From Deltaproteobacteria bacterium (GTDB taxonomy: Bacteria; Desulfobacterota; DSM-4660; Desulfatiglandales; B25-G16): a stretch of DNA of 5,121 nucleotides. A program made the position numbers and the translations under genes. Under the pieces are notes generated by a model. The model made no database searches. It saw nothing but the letters and a program-made list of their open reading frames with translations, and had not been told where the DNA came from. The stretch covers positions 1 to 5,121 of the forward strand of contig JAFDHR010000271.1 in assembly GCA_019308645.1 (NCBI GenBank), written 5' to 3'. The number at the start of each line of letters is the position of its first letter. Position 1 is the first letter of the stretch. Positions 5,084 to 5,121 of the stretch are shown here, in pieces.

Positions 5084-5121
5084 CTGCTTTCTGTTTTTCT
5101 TGACCCATGTCGAAAACTGCC

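Overview
The window looks like an accessory stretch of a bacterial chromosome: AT-rich, full of intergenic repeats and gene remnants, with one intact three-gene operon. The repeat style (GGAT-rich 9-bp units, a TTTCGAGCGAAGCGAGAAAT-type palindrome) and the DUF4143-type remnant would suit an environmental Nitrospirota or Desulfobacterota-like genome. That placement is a guess from repeat style; no marker gene is present.

Layout. Positions 1-407 hold no convincing gene, only a 10-bp tandem repeat (61-80) and a 124-bp palindromic element (243-366). The element lies directly upstream of a 5'-truncated DUF4143-family gene (about 390-1037) that has lost its AAA ATPase half. A rho-independent terminator (1054-1078) follows. 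Next is a second, larger palindromic element (1080-1372) with GGAT-repeat ends and further inverted repeats nested inside. Positions 1373-2210 hold a short hydrophobic gene remnant (1402-1533), unexplained sequence, a hairpin, a 16-codon ORF with a good ribosome binding site, and a promoter/operator-like region with AAGATAAA repeats.

The core is a tightly packed plus-strand operon. Its genes are a 217-residue protein of unknown function (2211-2864), a 204-residue protein ending in a probable small beta-barrel (2861-3475) and a 390-residue ComEC-like metallo-beta-lactamase-fold hydrolase (3429-4601). Their 4-bp and 47-bp overlaps imply translational coupling and a shared job. The hydrolase is the only predicted enzyme and so the likely effector or catalytic subunit. 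I recognise no named system with this composition, which makes the operon the best candidate here for an undescribed system, possibly defence or nucleic-acid processing. That function is inference.

Positions 4602-5121 contain a 10-bp inverted repeat, a probable C-terminal gene remnant on the minus strand (4867-5007) and, abutting it, a possible mobile-element end with repeated TGAAAA motifs (5015-5053).
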